Below, piece by piece: positions 35,616-48,600 of a DNA stretch of 64,000 nucleotides. A model generated the notes under the pieces. The model searched no databases. It was not told the DNA's origin and saw nothing but the letters and a program-made list of their open reading frames with translations. Position numbers and translations under genes: made by a program. The stretch lies in NCBI GenBank assembly GCA_016795105.1, contig JAEUIH010000023.1:32694-96693 (forward strand), written 5' to 3'. Numbering within the stretch: the stretch's first letter is position 1; every line of letters starts with the position of its first letter. The stretch is from Planctomyces sp. (GTDB taxonomy: Bacteria > Planctomycetota > Planctomycetia > Planctomycetales > Planctomycetaceae).

Positions 35616-38600
35616 ATGTTCTTTCGCTTCTTTATTGATCGACCGATTTTTGCCACTGTGATGTCCGTTGTGATCACTCTGGCGGGCGGTATCGCTGCGT
35701 TCACATTGCCGATTACTCAGTATCCTGAGATCGCACCCCCGACCGTAGAAGTTTCAACGATGTATCCCGGGGCGAATTCCCGGGTTGTTGCCGATACGGT
35801 TGCTGCCCCGATTGAGCAGCAGGTGAACGGTGTCGAGAACATGCTCTACATGTCATCGCAGTGTACCAACGATGGTACGTACACTTTGACTGTGACGTTT
35901 GCACCGGGAACAGACCTGAATCTCGCTCAGGTCCTTGTGCAAAATCGAGTCGCACTGGCACAGCCGACATTGCCGGACCTTGTACAGCGTCGCGGCGTGA
36001 CGGTCAGAAAAAAGGCGCCCGGCGTACTGATGATTGTCAACCTGTATTCACCGGACGGCTCACGAGACAACCTCTATCTCAGTAACTATGCGACGATCCA
36101 GATGCGGGACGAGCTTTCTCGTGTTGAAGGAGTGGGGGACATTTCGTTTCTGGGTCAGCGAGACTACAGCATGCGAGTCTGGCTTGATCCTCAGCGAATG
36201 GCCATGAGGAACATCAACACTCAGGATGTTCTGCGGGCCATTGAGCAGCAAAACGTTCAGGTGGCCGCTGGACAAATTGGTCAGCAACCCACAACGCCCG
36301 GTCAGGTGTTCCAGTATACGATGACGACGCTTGGTCGATTGTCGAGCGAAGAGCAATTTGGGGACATGGTGCTTCGATCGGACAATCAGGGGCGAATGAT
36401 TCGGCTCCGGGATGTTGCCCGAATTGAACTGGGAGCGATGAACTACGATCAGGTATGTACGCTCGATACGAACCCATCTGTGGCACTATCGATTTATCAG
36501 CTTCCTGGATCGAATGCTCTGGAAACAGCCGGCGAAGTTCGGCGTCGAATGGAAGATCTGAAAACCCGATTTCCGAAAGGCGTTGATTTTGCGATTGTCT
36601 ATGACACCACTCCGTTTATCAGGGAGTCTGTGCGAGAGGTGTTTGTTTCGCTGCGTGACGCGGTAATACTGGTGGCAATTGTCGTACTGGTATTTCTTCA
36701 GGGCTGGCGTCCGTCGATCATTCCGCTGGTTGCTGTTCCGGTTGCCATCATTGGTACGTTTTCTGCCATGCAGGCGTTCGGGTTCAGTTTGAATGCGCTG
36801 ACATTATTCGGCCTCGTACTTGCGGTAGGCATTGTTGTTGACGATGCGATCGTTGTGGTGGAGGCCGTTGAACACAATATTGAACACGGGATGGCTCCTC
36901 GCGAGGCTGCACTTGCTGCAATGGACCTCGTCGCCGGTCCGGTGATTGCGGTCGGGCTTGTACTTTCTGCCGTGTTTATTCCATGTGCATTTATTAGTGG
37001 AGTTGTCGGGCAGTTCTTCCGGCAGTTCGCAGTGACAATCGCGGTTTCAACACTGATCTCGGCATTCAACTCATTGACACTCAGCCCTGCACTGTCAGTC
37101 CTGTTGTTGAGGCCACGTGAGAAGGGCAGGAGCCACGAAGCATTGCCGCGACCCGGACTGGCAATTCTTGGAGGTTGGTTCGGATATATGTTTGTCGGCT
37201 CGATGGTTCAGAGGCTTGCAGGTCAGTTTCCAATGACTGCGGATGTTTCGCCGACGGTTTGGACATGGACCGCAACCTTGGCGTGTGTTGCAATGGTCTG
37301 GTTTGCCGGGAGAGCTCTGAACTGGATTCTGTCCAGGTGCTTTGTACTCTTTAACAAAGGCTTTTCGATTGCCACGCACGGATATGTGCGCACTGTTGGC
37401 TGGATGCTGAAGGGCAGCGTGGTGGTTCTCTTAATCTATGGCGGGATGATCTATGGGACCGCATGGTTATTTCAGATCACTCCGACCGGCTTCATCCCAT
37501 CGCAGGATAAAGGCTACCTGGTACTCAACGTGCGGCTGATGGATTCAGCATCGCTGGAGAGAACCCAGGAAGTGATGGGAGAGATCGAGAGGCTGGCTGG
37601 TGAAGTTGATGGTGTCCATCACACAGTTGCGCTCGCCGGGCAGTCATTCTTGCTCAATGCCAACGCATCGAACTTTGGATCGATGTACATCATGCTGGAT
37701 GACTTTAATGAGCGAGTCCCCCGGAAGCGGACTGCTGACACGATTGCATCAGAGCTCAAGACGTTGTTTCAGGACAAGGTGCTGAACGCTGACGTCAATA
37801 TACTTGGCGCGCCACCAATTGAAGGACTCGGTACTGCCGGTGGGTTCCGAATCGTCATTCAGGATCGCGGTGGTGATGGTCTGGAAGCACTTGAGGCCGT
37901 CAGTCAGCAGATTCTTGCAGAGGGTTCGTCCAGTCCTCATCTGCGGGACCTGTTCTCGGGATTTCGAGCATCCACAAGCTGGCTTGAGCTGGAGATCGAT
38001 CGTGAAGCGGCTCGCCGACTTGGGTTATCCATGGCAGACGTCTTTGGTGCGTTGCAGGTCAATTTTGGATCGCTCTACGTGAACGACTTTAATCGCTTTG
38101 GTCGAACATGGCAGGTGAATGTACAGGCGGATTCGAAGTGGCGAATGAAGCCGGAAGACCTGCGACGAATGTATGCAGTATCCTCGAATTCAAGGCAGAT
38201 CCCGTTGGCCAGCTTTGTCCGAGAGAAGTCAGTGACTGGCCCGCTGATGATCATTCGCCACAATCTCTATGAGGCTGCCTATGTCAATGCAGACGCGGCG
38301 GCGGGAGCGAGTTCCGGAGAGGCGATTACTGCACTGAAAGATGTCGCAGACCGAAACCTTGTGCCATCAATGAGAACGGAATACACGGAGCTGGCTTATC
38401 TTCAGCAGCTGGCCGGAAACACGGCAATGTATGCCTTTTTGCTCGCCGTCGTTCTCGTATTTCTCGTGCTCGCCGCTCAGTACGAAAGCTGGGCGCTGCC
38501 GATGGCCGTGATTCTTGTGGTGCCGATGTGCCTGTTATCGTCCCTGACGGGAGTGATCATGGCGGGGATGGACATCAACATCTTTACTCAAATCGGGTTT

Positions 38601-38939
38601 GTCGTACTGGTCGGGTTGGCATGTAAGAACGCTATTCTGATCGTTGAATATGCGAGAGCACGGAGTCTGGCGGGAACACCCGTGTTTCAGGCAACGCTGG
38701 AAGCCTGCGAACTTCGACTGCGACCAATTATTATGACTTCGTTCGCGTTCATCTTCGGCGTTATTCCGCTGGTTCTTGGTGAAGGAGCAGGGGCCGAGAT
38801 GCGACGAACGCTGGGAACTGCGGTTTTCGCAGGAATGCTGGGTGTCACGATGTTTGGGATCTTTCTGACACCAGTGTTCTTCTACGTGATTCAGCGGTAT
38901 TTCTCCAAACAGCATTCTGCTGACGGTTCATCGGATTAG
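35616..38939 (+). CDS. RND efflux permease with extra helices between TM6 and TM7, second of a pair
   Basis: The protein has 1107 residues and is closely related to the preceding permease. It keeps the proton-relay Asp409-Asp410 in GIVVDDAIVVVEA and Lys1004 in LVGLACKNAILIVEY. The lysine is 56 positions later than in the first pump because of an insertion at about residues 505-580. That insert contains two hydrophobic stretches, LAILGGWFGYMFVGSMVQ and TWTATLACVAMVWFAGRALN, with a polar loop between; it may add two membrane helices or a membrane-associated hairpin. Two permeases with a single adaptor recall heterotrimeric MdtBC-type pumps. No outer-membrane TolC-like gene follows; the next gene is a sigma factor 131 bp away. 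Confidence 0.94.
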   Translation: MFFRFFIDRPIFATVMSVVITLAGGIAAFTLPITQYPEIAPPTVEVSTMYPGANSRVVADTVAAPIEQQVNGVENMLYMSSQCTNDGTYTLTVTFAPGTDLNLAQVLVQNRVALAQPTLPDLVQRRGVTVRKKAPGVLMIVNLYSPDGSRDNLYLSNYATIQMRDELSRVEGVGDISFLGQRDYSMRVWLDPQRMAMRNINTQDVLRAIEQQNVQVAAGQIGQQPTTPGQVFQYTMTTLGRLSSEEQFGDMVLRSDNQGRMIRLRDVARIELGAMNYDQVCTLDTNPSVALSIYQLPGSNALETAGEVRRRMEDLKTRFPKGVDFAIVYDTTPFIRESVREVFVSLRDAVILVAIVVLVFLQGWRPSIIPLVAVPVAIIGTFSAMQAFGFSLNALTLFGLVLAVGIVVDDAIVVVEAVEHNIEHGMAPREAALAAMDLVAGPVIAVGLVLSAVFIPCAFISGVVGQFFRQFAVTIAVSTLISAFNSLTLSPALSVLLLRPREKGRSHEALPRPGLAILGGWFGYMFVGSMVQRLAGQFPMTADVSPTVWTWTATLACVAMVWFAGRALNWILSRCFVLFNKGFSIATHGYVRTVGWMLKGSVVVLLIYGGMIYGTAWLFQITPTGFIPSQDKGYLVLNVRLMDSASLERTQEVMGEIERLAGEVDGVHHTVALAGQSFLLNANASNFGSMYIMLDDFNERVPRKRTADTIASELKTLFQDKVLNADVNILGAPPIEGLGTAGGFRIVIQDRGGDGLEALEAVSQQILAEGSSSPHLRDLFSGFRASTSWLELEIDREAARRLGLSMADVFGALQVNFGSLYVNDFNRFGRTWQVNVQADSKWRMKPEDLRRMYAVSSNSRQIPLASFVREKSVTGPLMIIRHNLYEAAYVNADAAAGASSGEAITALKDVADRNLVPSMRTEYTELAYLQQLAGNTAMYAFLLAVVLVFLVLAAQYESWALPMAVILVVPMCLLSSLTGVIMAGMDINIFTQIGFVVLVGLACKNAILIVEYARARSLAGTPVFQATLEACELRLRPIIMTSFAFIFGVIPLVLGEGAGAEMRRTLGTAVFAGMLGVTMFGIFLTPVFFYVIQRYFSKQHSADGSSD

Positions 38940-39070
38940 CGACAAATCGCTCTGGTCCCGCCTTTTTTTCCGGATTCGTCGACACACTGCACCCGGTTTG
39001 CGCAAATACAGGACTGGTGTAACCGGCTGCCTGCTGCTTCCCTGGCAGGTTATCATGTCTGCAGATCAAG

Positions 39071-39646
39071 GTGTTGGCGAGTGTGACAACCGATGATTCG
39101 GAGTGGCTGCGGCGGCTGAGAGCGGGTGACGACCGAGCCTGGACGGAATGGTTTGATACCGTGGGACCGAAGGTCTGGAAGTACCTCTCCAGGCTGATTG
39201 GCCCTGATCGGGACGCAGTTTCAGATCATGTGCAGGAAGTTTTTCTGGCGGCCATTCGAGGACTTTCGGGATTCGATCCTTCAGCCGGGTCAGTAGTCGC
39301 GTGGCTGTTTGGAATCGCTCATCGACAGGCGGCACTGTACTGGCGGAAGCAAAAACGGCTTCAGCGTGTGTCAATCGAAATCGATTTGGATTTGATCGAC
39401 TCAATTCTGACAGTCCGATCGTCACTTCCGGAACAACAGGAACTCACCATCGCTGTTCGACTTACGTTGTCAGAAATGCCGGACGACATGGCCGGCCTTT
39501 TGATTGGTCGTTACCTCGACCAGCGAACAACTGCTGACCTTGCTGGTGAACTTGACATTACTGAAGACGCTGTTCGATCCCGACTTGTGCGTGCCCGGGA
39601 TCGCTTTCGCACGGCTTTCCTGTTGCTCCATCGTGAACTGGTGTGA
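39071..39646 (+). CDS. ECF-type RNA polymerase sigma factor
   Basis: The protein has 191 residues. Sigma region 2 is at about 20-90: AWTEWFDTVGPKVWKYLSRL, then DHVQEVFLAAIRGLSGFD and AWLFGIAHRQAALYWRKQKR. Region 4 is at about 125-185: LSEMPDDMAGLLIGRYLD, then TTADLAGELDITEDAVRSRL and VRARDRFR. It starts at a GTG; the exact start is uncertain because in-frame GTG codons at 39071 and 39083 are both possible. The stop codon is 9 bp before the giant FecR/VIT/vWA gene, which must be cotranscribed, so that protein is the obvious candidate regulator. No separate anti-sigma factor gene is present. Targets are unknown. Confidence 0.9.
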   Translation: MLASVTTDDSEWLRRLRAGDDRAWTEWFDTVGPKVWKYLSRLIGPDRDAVSDHVQEVFLAAIRGLSGFDPSAGSVVAWLFGIAHRQAALYWRKQKRLQRVSIEIDLDLIDSILTVRSSLPEQQELTIAVRLTLSEMPDDMAGLLIGRYLDQRTTADLAGELDITEDAVRSRLVRARDRFRTAFLLLHRELV

Positions 39647-39655
39647 GAGACATCC

Positions 39656-42600
39656 ATGACAACAAATCATCCCTCCGATGCTGATCACAGTATGAATGAC
39701 GAAGATCGATTGCGGTCACTCCTCTCATTGATCAGGAATGATTCGCCTGAAGAAGAAACTGAACAGTTGACGGTGCTGCGCGAAGAACTGAGGACGATAT
39801 TTCATGCTGAACACCGAAATCAGTTCGTCCGTCAGTCACATGTCGGAATCAGTACATCGCCGAGAACATTTCGCGGACTGGCTGTGCTGACTGCAATTCT
39901 GTCGGTCGTGTTTGCAGTCCTGCTGCTGACACCAACACAGGCGGACCCGGTGCCTTCGCTCGGGGATTTGGTCACAAGCCTGCACAACACGAGTGCACTT
40001 CGGATTGATGTGATCTCAGATACCGGACAGGAACATCTGGAATTCCGAAGCCCTGGGACCGTACGTTGGGATGATGGTCCCGGGCATTACAGAATCGCAG
40101 ACGGTCATCGACTCTGGAAAATCAGTGACCAATCTTCGGAAGTCGTTGAAACCGAGAGTCCTTTGCCGGCAGAAGGAATCGATGCGCTAACACTGCTCGA
40201 ACTGTCACTTGCAGACGCGGAGACTCTGTCGAATGTGTATCCATCCGGTACGGAACTTGTCGATGGGCGACTGCTGCGTGTGTATTCGGCGCATGCTGTC
40301 TGGAAAGGCATTCCGGTTGAACTTCGAGCCTATGCAAGTCCTCAGGCTGCCGAACTGCAGCTCATGCGACTGCTTCCGGCGAACAGCGGGTCTGATCGAG
40401 GGGGCGATGGGGCTAACCGTCGCATCAATCCACTTGCAGAGATTCGGCTGACTGCGTCTTCAGAATCTTCAGCATCATCCACCCTTCAGCCCGCCCGATC
40501 TCTCAAAGACGACGGTCGCTCCGGACTATTGGTTGGTGTTCATGGCCGAGTCTACATTCGTTCGTTTCCTGCCCATCGCTGGACACCGGCTGTTGAAAGA
40601 ATGCCAGTGTTCGCGGGAGATCAGATTCGCTGTGAAGCGATCGGGCCTCATGCTGTGCAAGTCCAGCTTGTCGATGGGACAGAGGTGACTGCTGGTCCTG
40701 GCGCTCAACTGAATCTGCGGAACAAGCGGATCGTTCAGTTGTTGACGGGTGAATTCATGGTGATTTCCCCTGTAACAGAATCTCAGTTCAGCGTTCAGGC
40801 ATCCGACGGAGCATTGCTGACGAAGATGCTGTCAGACGTATCTGTGGACCCCGGCCGCAGACAGATTCTGCGGGTGAATTCCGAATCATCTGAGGTCCAG
40901 TATCTGGAGAAAATGCCAACATGGCTTACGACGCTTGAAGGGACGTCGTCGAGAGAAACGCTCGGCTCACTGATCGCTCAGGTGGAAGGCCGCGACACAT
41001 CGCTCACAATTGGTTTTCATCGTGTGACTGTGGAAGTTCGCGATCAGATTGCCCGAACAGTGATTGAAGAGTCGTTTGTGAATAACACGAACGAACGACT
41101 TGAAGGGCAGTTTCAGTTCCCTCTTCCCCATGATGCTTCCATTAGTGGGTTCGGCATGTGGGTAGGCAATGAATTGATCGAAGCTGATATCGTTGAAAAG
41201 CAGCGTGCACGTGAGATCTACGAAATCATCCTGCATGAAAAGCGGGACCCCGGTCTTCTGGAATGGATGGGCGGAAACCTGTTCAAGGCGAGGGTTTTTC
41301 CGATCGAGCCGCACAGCGAGAAGAAGATCCGAATCACGTATACGCAGACTCTGCCGATGGAAAACGGAGTCTACCGGTACCACTATCCGCTCAGAAGTGA
41401 GCTTCTGCGGAAAACGCCTTTGAGAGAGCTTTCGATCGATGTCATTCTTCATTCCTCGCGTCCGCTGCAATCTGCTGACTCGCCGTCTCACCCTGAGGCA
41501 ACGATCGATCTGACGGCCAACGCTGCCAGACTGAACTGGAATGCCCGGAACGTGACTCCTGCGAGGGATTTTGAATTCGTGTGCTATCCAGCGGAACGTC
41601 AGGCGGACGTGATTGCGGTACCACATCTCGTCGATGACGAAGGATATTTCATGGTGCAGTTGTCGCCCCCCTCGATTGCTGCCGGGAACTGGTCGTCACC
41701 AATGGTTGCCGACGGTGTACCTTTGGATGTCATTGTTCTGTGCGATACATCTCGTTCGATGGATTCTGCAGGACGCCGGAATCAGTCAGACCTGTTGACG
41801 GGAATTCTCAATTGTCTGGCGGAATCGGACCGAGTCCGTCTGGCGTGCTGCGACAATGAATTCGTGTGGCTGCAAAAGGAGCAGACCGCGGTTACGCCAG
41901 CGCTGAGGAACGCACTTCCAGAACTTCTGAATAGCCGAAGATCTCTTGGATGGTCCGATCTGCAGGCTGCGTTTGAAGAGGTCTATCGGCAGAGTCAACC
42001 TGGTTCCGTCATCGTTTACATTGGAGACGGGACGGTCGTCACAGATGAACCACAGGCACGAAGTCGATTTCTCAACTGGTTCTCTGCAAAGACCCGGAAC
42101 ACGAGTGCTCAACCCACGTGTCACGCGATTGGCACCGGGAGTGGAGCAGACGCCGCTGTTCTGAACGCGATTGCAAGCGGTGGCCGTGGAACGAGTCGAA
42201 TTGTGAGTGAGTCCATGGCAGCCGGGGATATCGTTCGCGACCTGATGATGGAGATTTCGAGACCAGGCCTGAGAAGGCTGAGTGTCGAGTTCCGAAATGT
42301 TGATGTGGCTGCAGTCTATCCTCGTGATCTGCCAAACCTGCCAGATGGCAAACAGCAGATTCTCTTTGGGCGTTTCCTTCCCGGGCAGAGGGACGGAGAA
42401 GGAGAGATCATCGTCAAAGGCCTGCGCGGTACAGAGCAGGTTCAGTATGTGGCTCGGTTGCCATTGAGTGTACCGGCTTCCGGGCTAAGTGATTCACTGG
42501 AAGACAAAAAGACTCCGCCGGACAACTCCTTCATACCACGACAATGGGCAAAAGCACACCTGGATCATTTGCTTTCAGAGTTTCCATCGCCTGAGCTGCA

Positions 42601-45600
42601 GGCTCGAATTGTGCAGTTGTCCAGGGAATATCACCTGATGACGCCCTATACGTCGCTGCTGGTGCTTGAGTCGGATGCTGACCGGAAACGTTTTGGGGTT
42701 GAAAAGACGATGCAGCGCAGTGATGGGGAAAAGTTCTTTGCTGAAGGCCGAGAGGAGGCTGAGTATTCGCTTCGTCAGCAGGAACTTCAGAACGCAAAAC
42801 TGTGGCGTGCTGGACTTCATCAGCAGATGAACAACGTGATTCGAAACAGAAGTCGATTGAATTGGGAGAATGTTCGAATTCCCGAGAGACGGGACGTTGG
42901 TGTGACATTTCATCTTGAGACTTTGAACAAAGTCGAGCTGTATGATTCATCGATGAGTCATCGATTCTCCACCGGCAATGCAGTACAGTATTATGACACA
43001 ACTGAATTGAACTCAGATCCGTCTACTATGGATGAGTTTAGCAAGCCAGCGGCGGGCACCCACTGGGGATACTCTCTTGACTCGAATTCCAATGGGATTG
43101 ATTCACAGAATTTCTACTACGTCCCGCGCCCTGAGTTGTTTCTGAACTTCGGTAATCGCGCGGACGCTGAGTCGAAGTGGTCGAAATCGTATGTCGAGGA
43201 AGATCGATGGGATTCGTCCTTTGACCTGGATGATCTCATCGACCTGAACGGACGCCTGCTTGAACACCAGGACGACTTCGGTACGTCGGTGCGTTTCAGG
43301 ACCAGGGGAGAACAGTTGAGTCGCGGAATAGTCCTGGGTAGATACTTCAGAGGATTCGTACGAGGAGACCGCAGAACCGAACCAACTTTAGCAAGAGCCG
43401 AGCCCCCAACGTTCGGTTTGCATGATGTGCTACCGACAAAGGAGGCCCTAAAACCGCGTGGTGAGTTCAATAATCTTGCAAAGCGACTCATCCCTGACGT
43501 CGTTCACCGAAGTGAGCGACAGGCTGCAACTGTGGCGGGTTCAAGTTCTGCAGAGCAGGAATCGTGGCGTGATGCAATGAGTGAATGGCCTGCGGAGGTG
43601 CAGGATGTTTTGAAGCAACTGGAAAGAGATTTCGATCTGCCCGTCGATGGCGGTCAGTTCCTGAAGGGCCTTCAGCTGAGGTCTGTACTGAAAGAGGTAA
43701 ATCCATCGAGCGGTATTGCACGTGATGTTGCCACTCAAACCGTCCATTGGGCTCCGCAGACGGGCTGGTTGAGAATCCATCAGTCTGAGCAGGAGTCAGT
43801 TCTGCAGTGGAGTATCGACAACAGCAGCGGAGCATTGTCTCTGACGACAGCACTCGGTCGCGTTGAATCTCTTGATCAGCCTCCGGGAGACTGTGCGTTT
43901 CCCTTTGAATTCCCTGACAACGTGAGTCGACTCCGTTCGATTCTGAAAAATGGAAGTCAGGATGCCCGCATTGTATCTCTGAATGGCGGTGACGATCGGA
44001 AAGATTCAGACATCAACTCGACTATCGGTGAGGCGTCGAACATCACAGAGATCGTGTTCACCGCTCGAACATCGCCATGGTTGTCTGTGCGAATTGTTGT
44101 TGACATCCAGAAGAAGTGTCTACTGATTATGGAATCAAATGTCGACAACGTTGTGATTGACCGCACAGAGTTTCTGAACCACTTTCAGGTTGGAAATCAC
44201 TGGGTCCCGCTTCGCACGCTGAAACGAACATGGGATGTTCGAACGAAAGCACTGCTTTCACAGACTCAACGGGACATAGAGCTATCACTGGTCGGGGATG
44301 GATCGGATAGTGATCGGTCGCGGACTAAGGCATCGCTCAGTGATGACCTGAAATCACTGGCCACGCAACTGAACATATCAAAGGCTGGTGCGTCAAGGTT
44401 CCCCTGCCAATCCATGATCCTGGGCGAATTCGAGATTTCGCTGCCAGGGTCGTGGCTCATTATTCCAGCTACCACAACATCGCTGGAAGATGCCCGGAAG
44501 CAAATGAACGGCGGCTCTCCGGACCTGGGTTCGGTTGTGACAATGACCGCGGAGTATGCAGATCAGGGACGCTGGGACGAGGCATTTTTCGGTTTGAAAC
44601 GCGGGCTCGATCAACATCAACTCGCTGATGCTGGTGCCTGGTTGCTCTGGGAACTGCTCAGACAATCCCGCAGAAACGAAGACCTTTCGCGTGAACTGAT
44701 GGATTTCACTGACAAAGTTATTGAACCAATAAATCGCGACTCGCTGGATCAAACCACGTTCCTGTTGATAGGTCAGGAATTAGTGAACAGGCTGGACGGG
44801 CTTTTGCACCAGACCAAGCGGGATACGCTGCTTTCTCGATTCGATGCCATCCTTGAGAGTCGGCAACCAGGCTCGTCTCTCAGGCGAACGATCCTGCACG
44901 AGAGAGCGAAGATCGCAAACAACGATGCAAGACTCAACGATGAACTGACAATCCGTCGTCGTATCGCTGACATCTGGCCGGAGGATATGGGAAGTCAGAT
45001 TCAGTGGCTGGAGGCACTACAGGCACGACATCAGTATGAAGCGATTCGCGTAGCGTATAGATCATTGCTCCATGAGGATCGTGACTGGACGGTGGAAGAA
45101 TGGGAATCGCTGGGACTTCGATATGTGCAGTGGCTTCGGGAGCGAGGAGAGTTCGAGGAGGCACTCACATTCTGTGAAGACTGGATCAAACGTTGTGCAG
45201 TCTCACAGAAACCATATGAGCAGGAACTTCAATGTCTGATTGAACTGGATCGCATTGAAGATGTCCGTTCACGACTCCGAAGCTGGTTCGCGGTTGACGA
45301 GCCAATCCAGTATTCGGGTCTTGCAAAACTTGAAGCCGCAATGGAGTTTGGATTTGGAAGGGTTGGAAACTTGTCTCTCGCCGGGCCACAGGACGAGTGG
45401 CGAAAAGAGATGCTGCTGATTGGTGAACGATTCGCTGGATCGAAACGGTATTTTGGAGCACTCGCTTACAGAGTTTATCAGGACGGGAGGATCGCTCGAT
45501 CAAAGGACGGACAGGAGTCTCTGAAGAGAACGCTTCGCGGGCTTCGGAAAATGGTTCCGGAGTGGTCAATCTCCACGCTCAAAATGATCGATCAGTGGAT

Positions 45601-48600
45601 CGACTCTGCTGAGATTCGTGGCAGCATCGAGCATGCTGAATTTCTGGCAGAGGTCAGAGCGGTTTTGGATTTGAGCATCTCTGAAATGGAGATCGACCGC
45701 ATCCGATGCCTTCTGATAGATCTCCATGTGCTTGACGATTCCAATACCAGTGAGACGCAACAGGAAGCGTGGTTCCAGACGCTTGTTACTCGTTTCGATT
45801 CAACAGAAGCGGAGCCTGATCGATCGTCACTGTGGAGATTGATTCGGGACGTTGATAAGGCAGTGTTTGATCGAGAGCATCAACTGAAATTTCTCAGAGA
45901 CGCGTTGAAGAAATCCGAAGCCGCATTCGGGAAGGGTGCACCTGAAAATCGCATAATCGCAAGTGATCTGTTCGCAACACTGTTGGAGCATCCATGGTCG
46001 CAGGAGGTTGAAGACGAGTCCTTTGAGCTGATTCTGCCCAAAAACGCCGGTGACTTCGGCAGCGCCGAATGGCTCATAGGAATTGCAGGCCAGTACAGAG
46101 TGTGGCTGGAGTCAACCCGCAGGAACTATGTGGCTCATCTTCAGGCACAAGTCTTGAACTGGGAATCATTGCCTGAAAGAAACCGCCAGCATCTGACTCA
46201 GGAGTACAAGGTTCAGTCGAACCGTCATGTGGTTCAACGGGTGAGAAGTATGACCGATGGCATGAAGGCGAATCGGGATCCATTGAGCGTCCAACAGTCA
46301 TTTAACCAGCTTTCAGAGCGACTGCTGCAGCAGTGGTGGCTGGTCGAGAGGCTTCAGCTTGAACAGGAACTCGTGGAAACCGACGCTGCATTCGGCGTCA
46401 GTTCAGATGAGAAGGCCCTGTTGACTGAGCAGATTCTGGCTGCGACTCGATGTGCTCCGGATCAGTCTCCCCAAGCGACGCCGGAGCAGTCTGCACAGAC
46501 GACGCCGGAGCAAGTCTTAAAGTCAGCCGGTATAGAGATCGACGTTCTGCAAATGCTGGATCTACAACTGCGACACGTGTTCCTGACCTATTGGCTGCAA
46601 GCCGCGGTTGAACTCCATGAAGAAGGAGATCCACAGGAGATCGAAGCGATCCTTTCGTACCTGCGACGAGGGCAGGAGCTGGATACCGTTGCTCCTCGTG
46701 CCTGGAAAGCCGCAGAATTCGGAATCCTGATCGCTATCGATCGACCTCAGATACTGGAGACCAGGCTCAGGGAATGGCTTCGTTCCGATACACCCACCGC
46801 ACCATGGCGAGTCTACCTTGCGCAACTGCTGGTAGAACTTGATCGCGTGGAGGAGGCGATTCAGCTCTACGAAGAGGCCGGTACAAAAGATTTGCTGACT
46901 GCTGCTGAGTGGCACCAGTTGTCGGTCTGGCAGCACGCACTGGATCGGAGAGCTGCCTCTGAAGCATCTCTGAAGCAGGAGTGGAAGCACATGACGTCGG
47001 ATGACCTTGCCGGTCACCTCAGTGTCGCTTTATCCAACTGGTCGAATGACAAAGGGAGCCGAACTCCATCTGCCGGCGCTGACATCCGTGAGAAGCTGCT
47101 GCATCTGGCGGAAACCACGCCTTCACCTTCGCAGGCTGCAGAGTCGATTGGTGCATGGTATCAGGCAACGCATGATCCATTGTTGTTGCGGGCACTGGTG
47201 GCGTTTGTTCGAGGGCGTTCAGAGAGTCAGCTTTGGGAGACGATTTCGGGCGTGCAGCCTGTGATCAACAAACTGGAGTTCGAAGCCGCAGTTGTGAACC
47301 TCTACTCCGGAATTGATTCCGAACGGCTTCGGCTCCGAACGAAGGAGAGCCCGGTTGATCGGCAGACACTTGTCAATCAACGAGCACTCCTGCTGTTCGA
47401 GGTGATCGTCTCCGGGCGAGCAGCGGCGATGGATATGGGCAGCATGCAACACGAAGCACGCTGCATCAGTGCGATTGACCAGTTGTTATCAGGAGACTGG
47501 AAGGATGGTGATCGATCTGCGTTCGCATCCATTCTGGTACAACTCCCGCTCAGTCGTGGAGACCTCCAAACCACAAAGATTCGTACGATCCGGCGACTGA
47601 TTCAGGCAGAAAAGGCTGGTTCCGCCGAGCGATTGAAAATCGTTGCTCAGCTTGTTCAACAGTATCGTTCGCAAAACCTGAACGATGAGGCCATCGAACT
47701 TCTCGAATCTGAACTGAGATCTGTCCCGCCAGCATCCATTGCACAAACACCTGAGTTCGATGGCTTGTTTGTACAGTTGTGTGACATCCTCAGTGCGGAG
47801 AAGCGATTTCTCCTGTGGGAACGATGGGTCGACGAGATCTCTCCGGCATGGACTCGAGACGTGCAGCGGCAGCGTCAGTTTGTGTACAGGATGACTGCTC
47901 TTCGATCTGGTGCCGAGGTGCGGCTGGGATCCGGTGAAGCACTTTATACTGCAATAAGAGACGAGCTCCTGAGTGATTTGAGGAGTCCGGACGAAACCGG
48001 TCAGATTCTGAACAACTTTGAACGGCTGATGGAGCTGTATGGCGAAGGGAATACTCAGAAACTGGTGCCTGTGACTCGGGATGTGCGCCAATTCGTTGAT
48101 GCTGATCTCGATCGGTTGATCCGTATTCGCAGTGGAGAAGCGGCTTCATTGATTCAGCGAGTTTCAGGTATCCTGATTCGAGTGAATGGTCGCCAGGTTG
48201 GGCTGGAATTTCTGTTGGATCGGATCAGCCGTTCTCCGCTTGCGATCCAGTGGACGCGACCTCGAGACCTTTGGGACAGCCTGTCGGGAGTTGTGTTCGA
48301 CGAGACAATCAGAGTTCAGCTGGACATCGAAGGTGAAAATCGAATCGACATTTATCCGGGGGCTCGACCTCTATTGCCGGAAGTGGAGGCGATGCTGCTA
48401 AAGGGGCTCGAGGCAACGTTGGTTGCCGGCGACAGCCCTGCATCTCGACTGTTTGATGAATCGGCCAGTATTCTCTATTCACGAGGTGCGGAGTCTGTCG
48501 TGGAAGTTCTGGAACGAGTCGCCGCACAGCAGGCGGACAAAGAATCGCATGTGTTGCTATGCGCGGAGTTCCTGTACCTCAGCCAGCCGAATCATCGGGA

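Noticed and set aside
47489..48091. Minus-strand frame of 200 codons within the giant gene
   Set aside because: It lies opposite a supported reading frame with solenoid periodicity and has no homology-like features.
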